NCBI GenBank assembly: GCA_965199185.1
Contig: CBDAQW010000018.1
Location: 124,001-188,000, forward strand
Direction: 5' to 3'
Source: Endozoicomonas sp965199185
Lineage (GTDB): Bacteria; Pseudomonadota; Gammaproteobacteria; Pseudomonadales; Endozoicomonadaceae
DNA: 64,000 bases
Positions 63,666-64,000 of the stretch are shown in pieces. The number at the start of each line of letters is the position of its first letter. Within the stretch, counting starts at the first letter, position 1. Made by a program: the position numbers and the translations under genes. Under the pieces are notes generated by a model. It saw only the letters and a list, made by a program, of their open reading frames with translations, searched no databases and had not been told where the DNA came from.

Positions 63666-64000
63666 AACAAGAATTCTAAGAACAGGGAAACCAAGCCCTT
63701 TTTTTGGGTGTCAGGCTGAGGGTATTCATGTTGGTTTTTCTCGGTGTCCGGCATTAAGAGTGTTGAGCCGTCAGTGATCAGAACTCGGCGTTGATGCCAG
63801 AGACAGGATTCTGGTGAGGCGCTGTCGAGGTTATTGCCTGAGGTGCGCAGCAGTACGTTAATTGATTCCTCTGTTAATCGCTGCCGTGCTTTGGCATACG
63901 CACCGGTTCCGGTATTGGAAGGCTTGTTACCATTGACGGCCTGATCTCTTGCCTCATCAATAAGGGCGTGTCGGCATGACTTGGTGTCGCTGGCGACCTG
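63662..64000 (-). CDS. IS4-family transposase, N-terminal frame (partial)
   Basis: This frame is open at the window edge and encodes the first catalytic Asp region (VLITDGSTLLMPDTEKNQ). It continues to the A AAA AAG run (63699-63705, read on the minus strand). Beyond that it turns into nonsense and stops at 63662, while the family sequence continues in the -1 frame (GLGFPVLRILVLISLGSG). It is either a programmed frameshift or a one-base loss. Confidence 0.7.
   Translation of the reverse strand, partial: QVASDTKSCRHALIDEARDQAVNGNKPSNTGTGAYAKARQRLTEESINVLLRTSGNNLDSASPESCLWHQRRVLITDGSTLLMPDTEKNQHEYPQPDTQKKGLVSLFLEFLF

Larger units (their letters stand above)
62801..64000 (-). mobile_element. 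IS4-family insertion sequence (runs off the window)
   Basis: The left end is placed near 62801, where helicase coding sequence breaks off and CACTGACTTAAG begins; the transposase stop lies only seven bases further in. The transposase has the Y-(2)-R-(3)-E-(6)-K signature of IS4-family DDE enzymes. The right end, the second terminal repeat and any target duplication are outside the window. Confidence 0.75.

Overview
The window is a 64-kb piece of a gammaproteobacterial chromosome. By eye it has moderate GC, with clearly AT-rich patches at about 42.6-44.1 kb and after 58.3 kb. Gene content and order match the Pseudomonadales/Oceanospirillales type: rpoE-mucA-mucB-rseC-mucD-lepA-lepB-rnc-era-recO-pdxJ-acpS; a BarA/GacS kinase beside cysM-rlmD-relA-mazG; fabA-fabB; lpxH-ppiB-glnS-cysS; and an aspartate aminotransferase beside uvrB and a tRNA-Val. 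A putative effector with a eukaryotic-type N-myristoylation motif, repeat elements and an IS make a host-associated marine lineage such as Endozoicomonas plausible. That assignment is inference, not proof.

Layout. 0-4.7 kb: an EvgS-like hybrid sensor kinase, cut by the window edge and split by a frameshift in its GAF domain. 4.8-8.3 kb: ygfZ, sdhE-ygfX and nadB. 8.7-13.2 kb: the envelope-stress locus rpoE-rseA-rseB-rseC-mucD, with a candidate autoregulated sigma-E promoter. 13.4-20.1 kb: lepA-lepB-DUF4845-rnc-era-recO-pdxJ-acpS, mostly with overlapping or closely spaced genes. 20.1-29.9 kb: gacS/barA, cysM, rlmD, relA, mazG, an rluF-like gene and trmJ. 30-38.4 kb: a metabolic accessory block (PhyH-like oxygenase, sdaA, sodium symporter, two-domain SnoaL-like protein, MFS transporter, LacI regulator) holding a MITE-like palindromic element. 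38.5-42.5 kb: fabB, fabA, gpsA, DUF4389, sixA. 42.6-44.4 kb: an AT-rich orphan gene that may encode a secreted effector, followed by a second repeat element. 44.5-49.1 kb: lpxH, ppiB, glnS, cysS. 49.2-54.8 kb: an orphan TraD-like coupling ATPase, flgK, flgL, pnuC. 54.8-58.2 kb: the aminotransferase and a frameshifted uvrB.

From 58.24 kb to the end the sequence is an integrated phage-like element. Its boundary lies inside a tRNA-Val(GAC) gene whose 3' half is missing. All its genes lie on the minus strand: an AlpA/excisionase-like HTH protein, a repressor with an S24-like tail, a PD-(D/E)XK nuclease, a 45-residue protein overlapping both neighbours, a DEDD exonuclease, an early phage protein, two coiled-coil proteins and the 3' part of a SNF2-type helicase. 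An IS4-family insertion interrupts the helicase and runs off the window edge. Three copies of a 17-bp palindrome sit at matching distances upstream of three element genes and are probably the repressor's operators.

Three reading frames (sensor kinase, uvrB, transposase) are each broken by one base in a homopolymer run. Assembly error is a serious alternative to real gene decay for the first two; programmed frameshifting is possible for the third.
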